Assembly: GCA_945905925.1 (NCBI GenBank)
Contig: CAMDQN010000072.1
Span: 1 to 32,577, forward strand
Source of the DNA: Singulisphaera sp. GP187
Lineage (GTDB): Bacteria; Planctomycetota; Planctomycetia; Gemmatales; Gemmataceae
Length of the DNA: 32,577 bases
Direction: 5' to 3'
Shown: piece by piece, positions 1 to 9,275 of the stretch
How positions within the stretch are numbered: position 1 is the first letter of the stretch
Layout: each line of letters starts with the position of its first letter
Translations under genes and position numbers: made by a program
The notes under the pieces: generated by a model
Database searches by the model: none
Told to the model about the DNA's origin: nothing
Seen by the model: the letters and a program-made list of their open reading frames with translations, nothing else

Positions 1-160
1 GGGCAACCGGCGTGTGTCGCGTCGCCGGATCGTGGTGGAGCACGGGATCGGGAAGATGAAGGTGTGGCGCATCGCGGCCGAGCGGTATCGGAACCCGCGT
101 CGCCGGCACACCCTCATCATCAAGAACATCGCCGGACTCCACAACCTCATGTACGCCTGA
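1..160 (+). CDS. IS5-type transposase, C-terminal fragment (cut by window edge)
   Basis: An open frame enters from the left edge (first full codon at base 2) and ends at a TGA at 158-160, giving 52 residues. The residues VVEHGIGKMKVWRI followed by a basic YRNPRRRH stretch and a final IAGLHNLMYA match the end of IS5-like, HARBI1-related transposases (DDE_Tnp_4). In that family the Glu in the VEH motif is the last residue of the catalytic DDE triad. The enzyme would cut and join the ends of its own insertion sequence. Only the C-terminus is visible, so intactness cannot be judged. I could not identify a terminal inverted repeat in 161-264. Confidence 0.75.
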   Translation, partial: GNRRVSRRRIVVEHGIGKMKVWRIAAERYRNPRRRHTLIIKNIAGLHNLMYA

Positions 161-264
161 GGCTGACGAACGAAGGCGGCGAACAGCATCGCACCGACCA
201 ACAACTATTACGCAGCGACTCTACTCTCCCACTTTCCTGATCGTCTCTCCCGAAAGGAAGTAAC

Positions 265-1818
265 GTGCTACGCCATTTCCTCTTCGCCGTCGTGCTGGCG
301 CTACTCGCCGTGCCGGCACTCGCGGCCGACAAGCCGAACATCGTCCTGATCTTCACGGACGACCACGCGTATCAGGCGATCAGCGCCTACGGCGACCCGC
401 GCAAGCTGATCGAGACCCCAAACATCGATCGGTTGGCGAAAGAGGGCGTGCGGTTCGATCGGACGCTGGTCCCCAACTCCATCTGCGGGCCGAGTCGGGC
501 CACCATCCTCACCGGCAAGTATTCGCACCAGAACGGGTTCTACAACAACACCAACAGCCGGTTCGACAGCACGCAGATGACGTTTCCGAAGCTCTTGCAG
601 AAGGCCGGTTACCAGACGGCGGTCATCGGCAAGTGGCACCTCATCTCCGAGCCGACCGGGTTCGACCACTGGCACATCCTCCCCGGCCAGGGGCGGTACT
701 ACAACCCGCCGATGAACAAGGACGGCAAACAGGTTCAGCATCAGGGCTACGTCACCGACCTGATCTCCGATTTCAGTACCGACTGGATCAAGAACCGCGA
801 CAAGACGAAGCCGTTCTTGCTGATGACGCAGCACAAGGCGCCGCACCGCGAGTGGTCCCCGGCGCTGCGCCACCTGGGGCACGACAAGGACCGCAAGTAC
901 CCCGAACCGGAGACGCTGTTCGACAACTACGCCAATCGCGGGCCGGCGGTCAAGGATCAGGACATGACCATCGAGAAGACGTTCACGCAACTCGACGCGA
1001 AACTGGTTCCGCCGCCCGGCATCACCCCGGAACAACTGAAGGAATGGAACGCGTACTACGAGCCGCGGAACAAGGCGTTCCGCGAGGCCAAACTAGAAGG
1101 GAAGGAACTGGTGCGGTGGCGCTACAACCGCTACATGCACGACTACCTCGGGTGCGTCAAGGCTGTGGACGAGGCCGTTGGCAAGTTGCTGAAGACGCTC
1201 GACGACGAGGGAATAACGAAGAACACGCTGGTGGTGTACTGCTCCGACCAGGGCTTTTACTTGGGCGAACACGGCTGGTTCGACAAGCGGTGGATCTTCG
1301 AGGAGTCGCTTCGTACACCGATGGTCGCCCGCTGGCCGGCGGTCGGCAAGCCGGGCCTTGTGAATACGAGCCTCACGAGTACGGTCGATCTCGCCCAAAC
1401 GTTCCTCGACGCGGCCGGCGTGCCCGTTGACAAGGAGATGCAGGGCGCGAGCCTTGTGCCGCTACTCAAAGGTGAGGCACCTAAGGACTGGCGCAAGAGT
1501 TTCTACTACGCGTATTACGAGTACCCGGCGCCGCACCGGGTCATCCCGCATTACGGCGTTGTCACCGACCGGTACAAGTTGGCGAGGTTCTACGTTCCGA
1601 AGTTGGAGGGCAAAGCCGATCCCGACTACTGGGAGTTGTACGACCGCGAGAAAGACCCGAACGAGACGAAGAGCTTCTACGCGGACCCGGCCTACGCGGA
1701 CACCGTCAAAGTACTGAAAAGCGAATTGGACAAGTTGCAGAAGGACTTGAAGGTGCCCGACGAATTGCCGAAGGAGGCGTTCGGCAACCTGCTCACGCCA
1801 CCCAAGAAGAAGAAGTGA
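265..1818 (+). CDS. Secreted formylglycine-dependent sulfatase (arylsulfatase family S1)
   Basis: This 517-residue protein should hydrolyse sulfate esters, probably on sulfated polysaccharides outside the cytoplasm. Residues 1-20 form a signal peptide ending ALA-A. KPNIVLIFTDD (about 23-33) supplies metal-binding Asp residues. CGPSRATILTG (C74) is the sulfatase signature whose Cys is converted to formylglycine. GKWH (122-125), SDQG (327-330), H336 and K341 are further active-site positions. Overall layout resembles N-acetylglucosamine-6-sulfatase-like enzymes, but the substrate cannot be read from sequence. The start is GTG at 265, chosen because AAAGGAAG lies just upstream and the signal peptide begins there. 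The C-terminus is lysine-rich. It is a single gene between a transposase remnant and a convergent gene. Secreted sulfatases are numerous in planctomycetes. Confidence 0.93.
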   Translation: MLRHFLFAVVLALLAVPALAADKPNIVLIFTDDHAYQAISAYGDPRKLIETPNIDRLAKEGVRFDRTLVPNSICGPSRATILTGKYSHQNGFYNNTNSRFDSTQMTFPKLLQKAGYQTAVIGKWHLISEPTGFDHWHILPGQGRYYNPPMNKDGKQVQHQGYVTDLISDFSTDWIKNRDKTKPFLLMTQHKAPHREWSPALRHLGHDKDRKYPEPETLFDNYANRGPAVKDQDMTIEKTFTQLDAKLVPPPGITPEQLKEWNAYYEPRNKAFREAKLEGKELVRWRYNRYMHDYLGCVKAVDEAVGKLLKTLDDEGITKNTLVVYCSDQGFYLGEHGWFDKRWIFEESLRTPMVARWPAVGKPGLVNTSLTSTVDLAQTFLDAAGVPVDKEMQGASLVPLLKGEAPKDWRKSFYYAYYEYPAPHRVIPHYGVVTDRYKLARFYVPKLEGKADPDYWELYDREKDPNETKSFYADPAYADTVKVLKSELDKLQKDLKVPDELPKEAFGNLLTPPKKKK

Positions 1819-1914
1819 CGAACCCCACGCCGGCTCGAACGTGGCAGGCTCACGGTGAGGGAGCGTGTGATCGTCCGCTCGCTTACGGTCACGGCTCTTA
1901 CCCGGCGCTCCTGA

Positions 1915-4900
1915 TTAACTGAAATCGCTCTCGGTCGGAGGCGGTGACAGCACGCCTGCGGGCTCTTCGCAGGGGGGCGGGCAGAACTGTCGATGTGGCA
2001 GTAGAGTGAGGGTGAAGTCCGCCGGGCCAAACCTCGGACGGGTGGGTGCACTCACCACGACGGGCTGTGGATCCTCCGGGCGGGTGGCCCATACACTCAC
2101 CCAATCCGCCCAGGTCAGTTCGACCCGACCGAACACCAGTCGGCGGGCTTTCAGAGCTGGGCACGATACCGCTCGCCGACCCGCTGCGGTGAGCGGTCGC
2201 AACTCGGTCGCCGGATCTGCTAAGTCGTAAAGCACCGGCGGGGTCGATTCGCGTGGCCCGTACCACACCAGCAGGCCATTTGGGGAAACGTCGAAGTGGG
2301 CCGCCGCCGACAACTCGGTCTGCACCTGTTCGCGGAGCAGATCGACCCCGGCTCGGCGGTGTAGATAGGTCAGGGCGTTTTCGAACTCCCGCGTCGGGCC
2401 GGGCGGCAGGTCGGCCAGGAACCCGACCCCGGCCCACCCCGCGACCAGCCAACCGGACCTGTCCTCCCATTCCAGCCAAGCGGACTCGCCAGCGCCGGCG
2501 GTGAATTCGATCTTGATACGGTTCGTGCCCAGGTGAACCTCCCCGACCTCCAGCGCGGGGCCGCCCCACCCCGAGTTCCCAAGGCCGGGGTTGAGAACTG
2601 CAACCAGTTCCCGGGTCACGAACCGGCGGACTGCCTCCTCCAATGCCCCGAGGGCCTGGCGGTGCGTTCGGGCGTCCCGCCAGTTGTCCGTCCGGGCGGC
2701 CTCCCGCTCGGCGGCCCGGAGCCGGGCGTAGAGCCGCGGCTGCGTTCCAGAGTGGAACCCGCGGTGGAGCAATCCCTTCACCGTCTCCCCGTGCGGACCG
2801 ACCGCGACCGGCTTCAGGGCCGTCGGTCGGTTAGCCCGGAACAGCCGCCAGTTCTCCCGCATCTCCCAGACCAGATAGGTGAGCGCGTCCGGCAGCAACC
2901 ACAGAGTGCCCATCACCAACAGGAAAGCCACGGCCTCGCCGAGGTAAGGGGAGAGTAGCGCGACCAGCGGCGAGCCGTACCCGAGCGGGGAGTCCGGGTC
3001 GCGTACCAGAATCTGTGGTGACAGCAGCAGGAGCGGGTAGACGAACTTCGCGCACAGCAGGGTTAGGGGGAGCTTCAGTGGGTTGATCATGGGCTCGATC
3101 AGGACGACCGTGTAGAACCGCACCAGGAAAGCGAACGGCATCCAGATCAGCCCGGCGATCACCCGGAGGGTGACCGAGAGCGGTCCCCCGCGTCCCCGGA
3201 GCCGGAGCCGATCCTCAACGCGGGCGAACGTCCACTCGAGGGCGTACAGCAGGTTCCGGAATAGGTCGTTCACCCACCCCAGCGCGGCGGGGAGGGACGC
3301 GAACAGTTCCAGAATCTCGCGGGCGGCGGCCTGCAGCAACTGTTCGATCGCCTGCCCCGGCCGCGTGTTCACCACGAACATCGTCGCCGCGAACGTGACG
3401 CCCCGAGCCACCCATCCGGCGTCCCACAGTTGCTCTTGGAACACGATCCAGAGGAAGCCGCTAAGAACCAGTGGCTTCATCGCGACGTTAAGCAGGGCAC
3501 GCCCCCCGGCGCTGGAGATGACCGCACGTACCCACGGGGTGTTCCACACCCACGCCGGCAGTTCCCAGAACACGAACCGGGCGGCCCGGTATCCCGTGCG
3601 GAGGACCGACCACGCGGCGGCCCGGACCGCGGCGGATCGGACGGCCGACAGGAAGTAGACCCCGAGCACCCCCCACGCGAGGTGGAACCACCACTCCGCA
3701 TTCCACCCGTCGAAGAACGCCGGCTCGGGTTCCCCCGCCGCCCGAGCCCCGGCCGCCCGCTTATCAAACACGAGCATCCAGACGAACTCAGCCAGCAGGA
3801 ACGCCCCGAGGAAAGGGACCGCGATGTTCGTGATCAGCCAGCGGCCGGTTCGGGTGCCGAACGCGATCGCCGTCAGCCCCTCCAGTAACCGGGTGTACGA
3901 CTCGCCCCGCCGGTAAACCCCGTCCATCTGAGTGCCCAGTCGCTTGTCCAACCTCAGAAGGGGGTCGGCACCGAGGTACTCGGACCCGCCGCTCAGGTCG
4001 GGAAGTTTCATCTGCCCGCGCGCGAGCGCGTCCCGGACGTCGGCGAACTGGAGGAACCCGGACGACGAGACGCGGTCGAGCAACTCTTCGACCGCCTTCT
4101 CGAGGGCCGCCCGTTCGGGCAGGGTCGCGGGTTGCAGCCCGGCGTCGTGAAGCACGTCGGTCAGAACCGGGCGGAACCGCTCGCGGAGTCGGGTCTCGGA
4201 ACGGTCGAGGGCGCCACGCAACAGGGTCGCGAGTGCCTGCCGGTCGGCGTCGCTGAGCCGGGCCGCGGTCAGGCGGTGAGTGGCCGTGCGGAGCTGCGCC
4301 GGGACGCGGACGAACCGCTCGCTGTCGAGCGGGCGACGGATCGGGCGCCTGCCGCCGGACAACGCCCACTCACCTGCGTCCAGTGCGTAGATCGTTTCTT
4401 CGTGGTCGAGACAAGCCCGCTGGAGGTCGTACAGGATCGCCGCCTCGACCGGCCTGGCGCCTTGGTCGGCCTTGTCGAGTAGGGTTGGGAGCACCCGGCG
4501 CCAGCCTTCGACGTCTGCGTCGGTCGATCCGACGGCTAGTCGGAGGCGATCGACCAGCGCGTGGATATCCGCCCGCGCGGCCTCCTGTGCTGAAACCGTG
4601 AGGGCCGCCGGGGCGACCCGCGCCGCCCGAGTGTGGAGGATCGCCGCCGCGACCGTGTCCCCGGCCGCTGCCGCCCGCCGGGCCTGCCGAGTGAGCTTGT
4701 GGTAGAAGTCGTGGGACTCGTCCGACTGGTCGTCGGTCTTCGGGGCTGGGTCTGGAACTCCCGGAGGGCGGGTGCGGAGGAACAGTCCGCCCCCGTCCAG
4801 GTCCCCGGCCAGGACCGCCCACACCTCGTCGGCCGACAGAGCCGGGAAGCAGACCGGAATCAGCGCCGGGTTGAAGAACTGGAGTTCCAGAAAGTACGCC

Positions 4901-5385
4901 GCGAACTCGAAGTACGTGGCCCGATCGTCGGCGGTCGGGACGAGGTGTCCGTCTTGCAGCAGAACGCTCCTGATCTCTTCGAACGCCGACGGCCCAATCG
5001 CCTCGATCCGCTCCCGCAACCCGGTCGGGGTAAGTCCTTCCAGCCGCTGCCCTAGTTCCCTGTGAACGGACGCGTGGAACAGCAGCCGCCAGTATCGGCC
5101 GAGCAGGTCGTCGCGGTTCCCGGTGAGTTGATCGGGAGAGGGCCGCTCCAACAGGAGGACGTGCGGGGGCAGCGAGTGGTCCGACGGGAGGTAGAGCTCA
5201 TCTGGCTCGACGTGCTTGAACAGGGTGAATCGATCGACCACGAAGCAGTGGCTGTGGGGCACCCGCCAGACTGCCCAGGTGAGCCCGGTGACCTGCTGGA
5301 CGACCCGAGCGAGGACGGGTTGGGCGACGAGCACGACGGCCGGGTCGATGTCGCGGAGGAGCCGGCCGAGTTCTTCAACTTTCAT
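1915..5385 (-). CDS. Large multi-spanning membrane protein of unknown function (1156 aa)
   Basis: I do not recognise the family. From the ATG at 5385 (CAGGAG 9 bases upstream) it has about 1156 residues. The frame stays open to 5478, but the extra 31 residues are Arg-rich and run through a palindrome. Residues 1-515 are soluble and largely helical, with a conserved-looking FHASVHREL near 103-111. Hydrophobic segments lie at about 517-540, 567-585, 637-650, 738-760, 773-792 and 806-838. A soluble C-terminal third begins with ENWRLFRANRP and HGETVKGLLHRGFHSG (845-880) and contains Trp-rich, beta-looking sequence. It resembles a membrane-anchored scaffold more than a transporter, but this is inference. 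It is convergent with the sulfatase and separated from nuoN by 240 bases, so it is probably its own transcription unit. Confidence 0.8.
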   Translation of the reverse strand: MKVEELGRLLRDIDPAVVLVAQPVLARVVQQVTGLTWAVWRVPHSHCFVVDRFTLFKHVEPDELYLPSDHSLPPHVLLLERPSPDQLTGNRDDLLGRYWRLLFHASVHRELGQRLEGLTPTGLRERIEAIGPSAFEEIRSVLLQDGHLVPTADDRATYFEFAAYFLELQFFNPALIPVCFPALSADEVWAVLAGDLDGGGLFLRTRPPGVPDPAPKTDDQSDESHDFYHKLTRQARRAAAAGDTVAAAILHTRAARVAPAALTVSAQEAARADIHALVDRLRLAVGSTDADVEGWRRVLPTLLDKADQGARPVEAAILYDLQRACLDHEETIYALDAGEWALSGGRRPIRRPLDSERFVRVPAQLRTATHRLTAARLSDADRQALATLLRGALDRSETRLRERFRPVLTDVLHDAGLQPATLPERAALEKAVEELLDRVSSSGFLQFADVRDALARGQMKLPDLSGGSEYLGADPLLRLDKRLGTQMDGVYRRGESYTRLLEGLTAIAFGTRTGRWLITNIAVPFLGAFLLAEFVWMLVFDKRAAGARAAGEPEPAFFDGWNAEWWFHLAWGVLGVYFLSAVRSAAVRAAAWSVLRTGYRAARFVFWELPAWVWNTPWVRAVISSAGGRALLNVAMKPLVLSGFLWIVFQEQLWDAGWVARGVTFAATMFVVNTRPGQAIEQLLQAAAREILELFASLPAALGWVNDLFRNLLYALEWTFARVEDRLRLRGRGGPLSVTLRVIAGLIWMPFAFLVRFYTVVLIEPMINPLKLPLTLLCAKFVYPLLLLSPQILVRDPDSPLGYGSPLVALLSPYLGEAVAFLLVMGTLWLLPDALTYLVWEMRENWRLFRANRPTALKPVAVGPHGETVKGLLHRGFHSGTQPRLYARLRAAEREAARTDNWRDARTHRQALGALEEAVRRFVTRELVAVLNPGLGNSGWGGPALEVGEVHLGTNRIKIEFTAGAGESAWLEWEDRSGWLVAGWAGVGFLADLPPGPTREFENALTYLHRRAGVDLLREQVQTELSAAAHFDVSPNGLLVWYGPRESTPPVLYDLADPATELRPLTAAGRRAVSCPALKARRLVFGRVELTWADWVSVWATRPEDPQPVVVSAPTRPRFGPADFTLTLLPHRQFCPPPCEEPAGVLSPPPTESDFS

Positions 5386-5428
5386 CTCCAGTCGCTCCTG
5401 TGTTGCGCGCTGGTCTCGGGTTCGGGTA

Positions 5429-5452
5429 GCGGAACCACGACCGTGGTTCCGC
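5429..5452. promoter_or_regulatory. Perfect palindrome upstream of the 1156-aa gene
   Basis: GCGGAACCACG, two bases, then CGTGGTTCCGC form an 11-bp perfect inverted repeat 44 bases before the chosen start at 5385. The short centre fits a dimeric repressor operator or a small hairpin. It argues against the longer start at 5478, which would translate it. Confidence 0.45.
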
Positions 5453-5477
5453 CCGACCCCTTGAAAACCGTACCGCA

Positions 5478-5495
5478 CCCGGAACGGATTCCGGG
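5478..5495. promoter_or_regulatory. Second palindrome upstream of the 1156-aa gene
   Basis: CCCGGAA-CGGA-TTCCGGG is a 7-bp perfect inverted repeat 26 bases from the one at 5429-5452. It is a possible second operator or hairpin. No promoter boxes could be placed with confidence. Confidence 0.3.
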
Positions 5496-5567
5496 CGTAG
5501 TCGGGACCGGTGTCCGGCGTTTGGAGAGGGGGCTTATGTTAGCAAGAGCGCGCCGAGCGACGACCTA

Positions 5568-5587
5568 ACTCGCGACAAGGTGCGAGT
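5568..5587 (-). terminator. Weak hairpin downstream of nuoN
   Basis: ACTCGC (5568-5573) and GCGAGT (5582-5587) flank an 8-base loop 38 bases beyond the nuoN stop. No T-run follows on the minus strand, so intrinsic termination is doubtful. It is the best candidate for the end of the nuo transcript. Confidence 0.3.
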
Positions 5588-5625
5588 CACCGGGCACGAC
5601 GCGCGTGCTGGAGACACCGAAGGGT

Positions 5626-7197
5626 CTATTTCGTGTTTCGGTCGGCAGTCGTCTTCTGCACAGGGGCGGGAACGGGGGCGGCTTTCCGCGCGGCGTTCAC
5701 GATCGGTGCGGGGTAGATGCCAAAGAACAGCGTCGCACCGGCTAGTGCAACCGCCGCCAGAAAGGTCGGCACGGCACGTGAACGGGTCGCTGGGCGAAGC
5801 GGCGTGCGGAAGTACATCACGCCCACCACCCGTAGATAGTAATACGCGCCCACCGCCGCGTTGATTGCTGCGATCACCGCCATTACTTGATACAGGTTCC
5901 GCATCGCGTTTGTATTCGTCGGGGCGCTAAACGCGCCCACGAATAGCAGGAGTTTCCCTGCGAAGCCGGCCGTCAGCGGCAACCCAATCAGACTGAACAG
6001 GAACACCGTCATCGCGCCGGCCGAGATCGGGTGCGATTGACCCGCGCCGGCGAGGTCGTCGAGGGAATCAACCGGGCGCTCCGGTGTGCTGAGGAACAGG
6101 ATCACTGCGAACGCGCCGATGGTCATCATCCCGTAGGCGACGAGGTAGACGAGCAATGCGTCCATCCCGCCGATGCCGGGTTGCCCGGTCGCGTCCGGCA
6201 GCGAACTCGCGATCACGATGCCCATGAGCATGTAACCGCCGTGCGCCACGCTGGAGTACGCGAGCATCCGGCGCACGTTGTCTTGCAGCAATGCCAGGAC
6301 GTTCCCGATGCACATCGTCAGCGCGGCCAGAATCCAGATTAGCAGTGGTAGTTGCGTGTTCGCATCGAACGGGATGCTTCGCACGTCGCCGCCGAGCAAC
6401 CCCAGGATACGCGCGAGCGCGACGAACCCGGCTAACTTCGGGAAGAAGGCGAGTTGCGCCACCACGCCCGCCGGCCCGCCCTCGTACACGTCAGGCGCGT
6501 AGAAGTGGAACGGCACCGCCGTGATGCGGAACCCGATCGCTGCGAGCACCAACACCGCGCCTACCAACGCCATTGGGTTGAGCGATTCTGCGTGTGCCTT
6601 TGTCAGCGCGTCCGTGATAACGGTGAGGTTCGTGCTCCCGGTCAAGCCGTAGAGGTAGCTGAATCCGAACAGCATCACGGCCGACGACAATACACTGAGC
6701 AGGAAGTATTTCGCCGCGGCTTCCTGGTGCAGTCGCGTGCGTGCCGGGAGGTACAGCAAGATGTAGGTCGGGATGGAGAGTAGTTCGAGCGCGAGGAACA
6801 GCGTGATGAGGTCGTTCGCGCGTCCGACCAGCGACACACCCGCGGCGGCGACGAGCAGACAGCCGTAGTATTCGCTCGCGTTCGAGCGGTCCACTTCCGC
6901 CCACGACACGAACAGCAGCACCGCGACCGTGATGAGCGCGACCCACCGCACGAACGTGGCAGCGCCATCGGGAATGATCGCTGAAGCCGTTAGGAGCGGC
7001 GGCATTTCGGTTTTCACGGTACCGGCCAGAACCGCGGCGAGGATCACGCCCAGCAGCGACACAACGAACCAGAGCCACCGCCGGTTGGTGAGGCAGCCGA
7101 ACAGGAATACGACGCATGCCGTGCCAACGAGCGCGATCTCCGGCGCGACGAGCCGGAACACGCCTGTGAACGTCTGTTGCAGTAGCGGGTCGGTCAT
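5626..7197 (-). CDS. nuoN: NADH-quinone oxidoreductase subunit N
   Basis: NuoN is one of three antiporter-like ion-pumping subunits in the membrane arm of complex I. The 523-residue protein has about 14 hydrophobic segments. Family hallmarks include ALELLSIPTYILLY, AAAKYFLLSVLSSAVMLFGFS and PFHFYAPDVYEGGP. It ends in a short charged tail rich in Pro and Lys. The start is ATG at 7197; no strong ribosome-binding site is visible. It is the last gene of the nuo operon, separated from nuoM by 179 bases that hold a long inverted repeat (7228-7368). The length is slightly above the roughly 480 usual for the family because of the tail and loops. Confidence 0.96.
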   Translation of the reverse strand: MTDPLLQQTFTGVFRLVAPEIALVGTACVVFLFGCLTNRRWLWFVVSLLGVILAAVLAGTVKTEMPPLLTASAIIPDGAATFVRWVALITVAVLLFVSWAEVDRSNASEYYGCLLVAAAGVSLVGRANDLITLFLALELLSIPTYILLYLPARTRLHQEAAAKYFLLSVLSSAVMLFGFSYLYGLTGSTNLTVITDALTKAHAESLNPMALVGAVLVLAAIGFRITAVPFHFYAPDVYEGGPAGVVAQLAFFPKLAGFVALARILGLLGGDVRSIPFDANTQLPLLIWILAALTMCIGNVLALLQDNVRRMLAYSSVAHGGYMLMGIVIASSLPDATGQPGIGGMDALLVYLVAYGMMTIGAFAVILFLSTPERPVDSLDDLAGAGQSHPISAGAMTVFLFSLIGLPLTAGFAGKLLLFVGAFSAPTNTNAMRNLYQVMAVIAAINAAVGAYYYLRVVGVMYFRTPLRPATRSRAVPTFLAAVALAGATLFFGIYPAPIVNAARKAAPVPAPVQKTTADRNTK

Positions 7198-7227
7198 GAG
7201 GGGTCACTGGGGTGTCGTGCGATGTTC

Positions 7228-7368
7228 GGCGAGCGGCGCGGCGTAAGCCCGCCGGTGCGACTCCAAGAATCCGAGCGAACAAGCCCGTCAGAAATCGCTG
7301 CTTGCTTTCTGCGTTGTCTCTTTGGCTGGTTGGCCTCGCACCGGTGGGCTGACGCCGCGCCGCTCGCC
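7228..7368. repeat. Long inverted repeat in the nuoM-nuoN spacer
   Basis: Arms of 33 bases at 7228-7260 and 7336-7368 match at 31 of 33 positions when one is inverted, around a 75-base centre. The arms begin GGCGAGCGGCGCGGCGTAAG, resembling the element at 15070-15154, and are probably a diverged member of that family. The element fills most of the spacer. Confidence 0.85.
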
Positions 7369-7376
7369 ATACGCGA

Positions 7377-9266
7377 TTACTCGTCTTCGGCCTTCTGCTC
7401 TTTCTTGTTGCCGCCCTTCTTGGGCGGCGCTTTACCTTTGTCTTTGCCCTTCTCATCGCCGCCCTTGTTGATCGGAATGGGCGCCGGCAAGGCTGTGGGC
7501 TTCGGTTCGTCATCAACGTACACGTAGGGCACACCGCCGACGCGGGCGCGGGCCGAGTCGCCGATGATCGACAGCGTGCGCACATCCGGCTTCATCGTGT
7601 CGAGCAGAATCTGCGGGAACAGCCCGAGCAGCAAACACACGGTCGCGAGGGAGCCGATCGCGCAGAACTCGCGCCGGTTCACGCCAGGAACCGGCGCCTG
7701 AGGCAGCACTGGCTCCGGTTCCTTCGAGGCGTTAAAGAACACTCGCTGTAAAAGCGTGAACGTGTACCACGCGCTCAGGAAGATGCCGACCGCCGCCACC
7801 ACAGCCGGCCACAGTCGCGATGCTCCAGCGTTACGTGCATCGAACAAGCCCGCCATCATGAGCATTTCGCTCACGAAGTTGTTCAGCCCCGGTAGCCCGA
7901 CGCTTGCGAGGCACAGCACGAAGAATAGCAGCGCGAATCCCGGGAACCGGCCCATCAGTCCGCCGAACTTCGATATCTCGGTCGTTCGGTAGCGGTCCAC
8001 CAGGAACGCGAGCGATGCGAACATCGCGCCCGTACTCAACCCGTGGTTCACCATGTGCAGCACCGCGCCGGACAGCCCTTCCTTGTTGAACGCGAACAGC
8101 GCCAGAACGAGGAACCCGAGGTGCGAGACGGAACTGTACGCGATCACCAACTTAATGTCTTTGGAGGCGTAGGCGCAGAGCGCCGCGTAGATGATCCCGA
8201 ACGCGGCAAACCCACCGATCACGGGCAGGCCGTACAGGATCGAGGCGTCCGGCACGAGTGGCAACACGAGCCGCAAGATGCCGAACGCACCGAGTTTCGC
8301 CATGAGCGCGGAGAGCATCACCGTGACGCCGGTCGGGGCTTCGCCGTAGGCCGAGGGCAGCCACGTGTGGAACGGCCAGATCGGAACCTTCACCATGAAT
8401 CCGGCCATCAGCGCGAGGAACAACCAGAACTGCGTGGCGTGTTTTGCTGCGAGGTCTGCGCCGTCGCCCGCGAGCGCCTTCTGGTGCGCGTTCTGCAACC
8501 CCTCTTGCACGTTCACCATCAACTGCGGGATCGAGAACGTGATGGTGCCGTCCGCGTTCGGGTTCGTGAGAACGACCCCGATCACGCCGACGAGCGTGAG
8601 CAAACTCCCTGCGAGCGTGTAGAGGAAGAACTTGCGGGCCGCGTCGCGTCGCCCGGACCCCATCCCCCACTTCCCGATCAGGAAGAACGCCGGGATCAGC
8701 GTCAACTCAAAGAAGATGTAAAACAGGATCACGTCGAAGGAGAGGAACGCGCCGATGATGCCGGCTTGCAGCAGGAACAACCAGCCGAAGAACGCGCCGG
8801 GCTTTTCCTTCACGGACTCCCACGACACGAGGATGACCGGGATCAGCATGAGGCTGGCGAGCGCGACGAGCCAGACGTTCAGCCCGTCGATGCCGATGTA
8901 GAACTGCACGTTCGGCCCGGGTGTGCCGGGCCGGGTTTGCTTGTTCGAGAGACTGAACAGCGTCCAGGTGGTGCGTGCGTCGGTCGCGTCGGAACCGATG
9001 TGGGCCGCGGAATCGCCGGGCACGAACTCCGGGCGGAACTGGAGTTCTGTGGGTGCTGTAGGGTTTGCCACCTTTCCCGCGTTCCGCTCACCGATCGCCA
9101 CGACCGCGACCACGACGACGGCCGCGGTGATGCCCAGGTGAACCAGAGCGAGGATCAGCGACACGCGGCGCGCGCACCGGCCGAACACCGGCACAACCAC
9201 CGCCGACAGCAGCGGCAGCAGCACCAGCAGCAGAACGAGAACACGGATGACGGCGTAGATGGACAT
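7377..9266 (-). CDS. nuoM: NADH-quinone oxidoreductase subunit M, with extended loop and Lys-rich tail
   Basis: NuoM is an antiporter-like proton-pumping subunit of the complex I membrane arm. The 629-residue protein is longer than the roughly 500 usual. The core motif FYIFFELTLIPAFFLIGKWG carries the conserved membrane Glu, and MVKVPIWPFHTWLPSAYGEAP is characteristic. Extra length comes from a hydrophilic stretch at about 60-120, between the first two membrane helices and the conserved QFYIGIDGLN, and from a tail of about 50 residues ending in a run rich in Lys, Gly and Pro. The start is ATG at 9266, with only a weak AAGAAG before it. Both flanking spacers (nuoL-nuoM and nuoM-nuoN) hold palindromic repeats. 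Confidence 0.96.
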   Translation of the reverse strand: MSIYAVIRVLVLLLVLLPLLSAVVVPVFGRCARRVSLILALVHLGITAAVVVVAVVAIGERNAGKVANPTAPTELQFRPEFVPGDSAAHIGSDATDARTTWTLFSLSNKQTRPGTPGPNVQFYIGIDGLNVWLVALASLMLIPVILVSWESVKEKPGAFFGWLFLLQAGIIGAFLSFDVILFYIFFELTLIPAFFLIGKWGMGSGRRDAARKFFLYTLAGSLLTLVGVIGVVLTNPNADGTITFSIPQLMVNVQEGLQNAHQKALAGDGADLAAKHATQFWLFLALMAGFMVKVPIWPFHTWLPSAYGEAPTGVTVMLSALMAKLGAFGILRLVLPLVPDASILYGLPVIGGFAAFGIIYAALCAYASKDIKLVIAYSSVSHLGFLVLALFAFNKEGLSGAVLHMVNHGLSTGAMFASLAFLVDRYRTTEISKFGGLMGRFPGFALLFFVLCLASVGLPGLNNFVSEMLMMAGLFDARNAGASRLWPAVVAAVGIFLSAWYTFTLLQRVFFNASKEPEPVLPQAPVPGVNRREFCAIGSLATVCLLLGLFPQILLDTMKPDVRTLSIIGDSARARVGGVPYVYVDDEPKPTALPAPIPINKGGDEKGKDKGKAPPKKGGNKKEQKAEDE

Positions 9267-9275
9267 CTTCTTGGG

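Noticed and set aside
633-1430. A 265-codon open frame inside the sulfatase gene
   Set aside because: It is out of frame with the sulfatase, whose active-site motifs are intact, and is Arg/Gly-rich without features.
1819-1914. Bidirectional terminator between the sulfatase and the large membrane protein
   Set aside because: Only 5-bp stems (for example GAGCG/CGCTC) are present and there is no T-run on either strand.
5386-5478. 31-codon N-terminal extension of the large membrane protein
   Set aside because: It is Arg-rich, runs through a palindrome, and a better start with CAGGAG exists at 5385.
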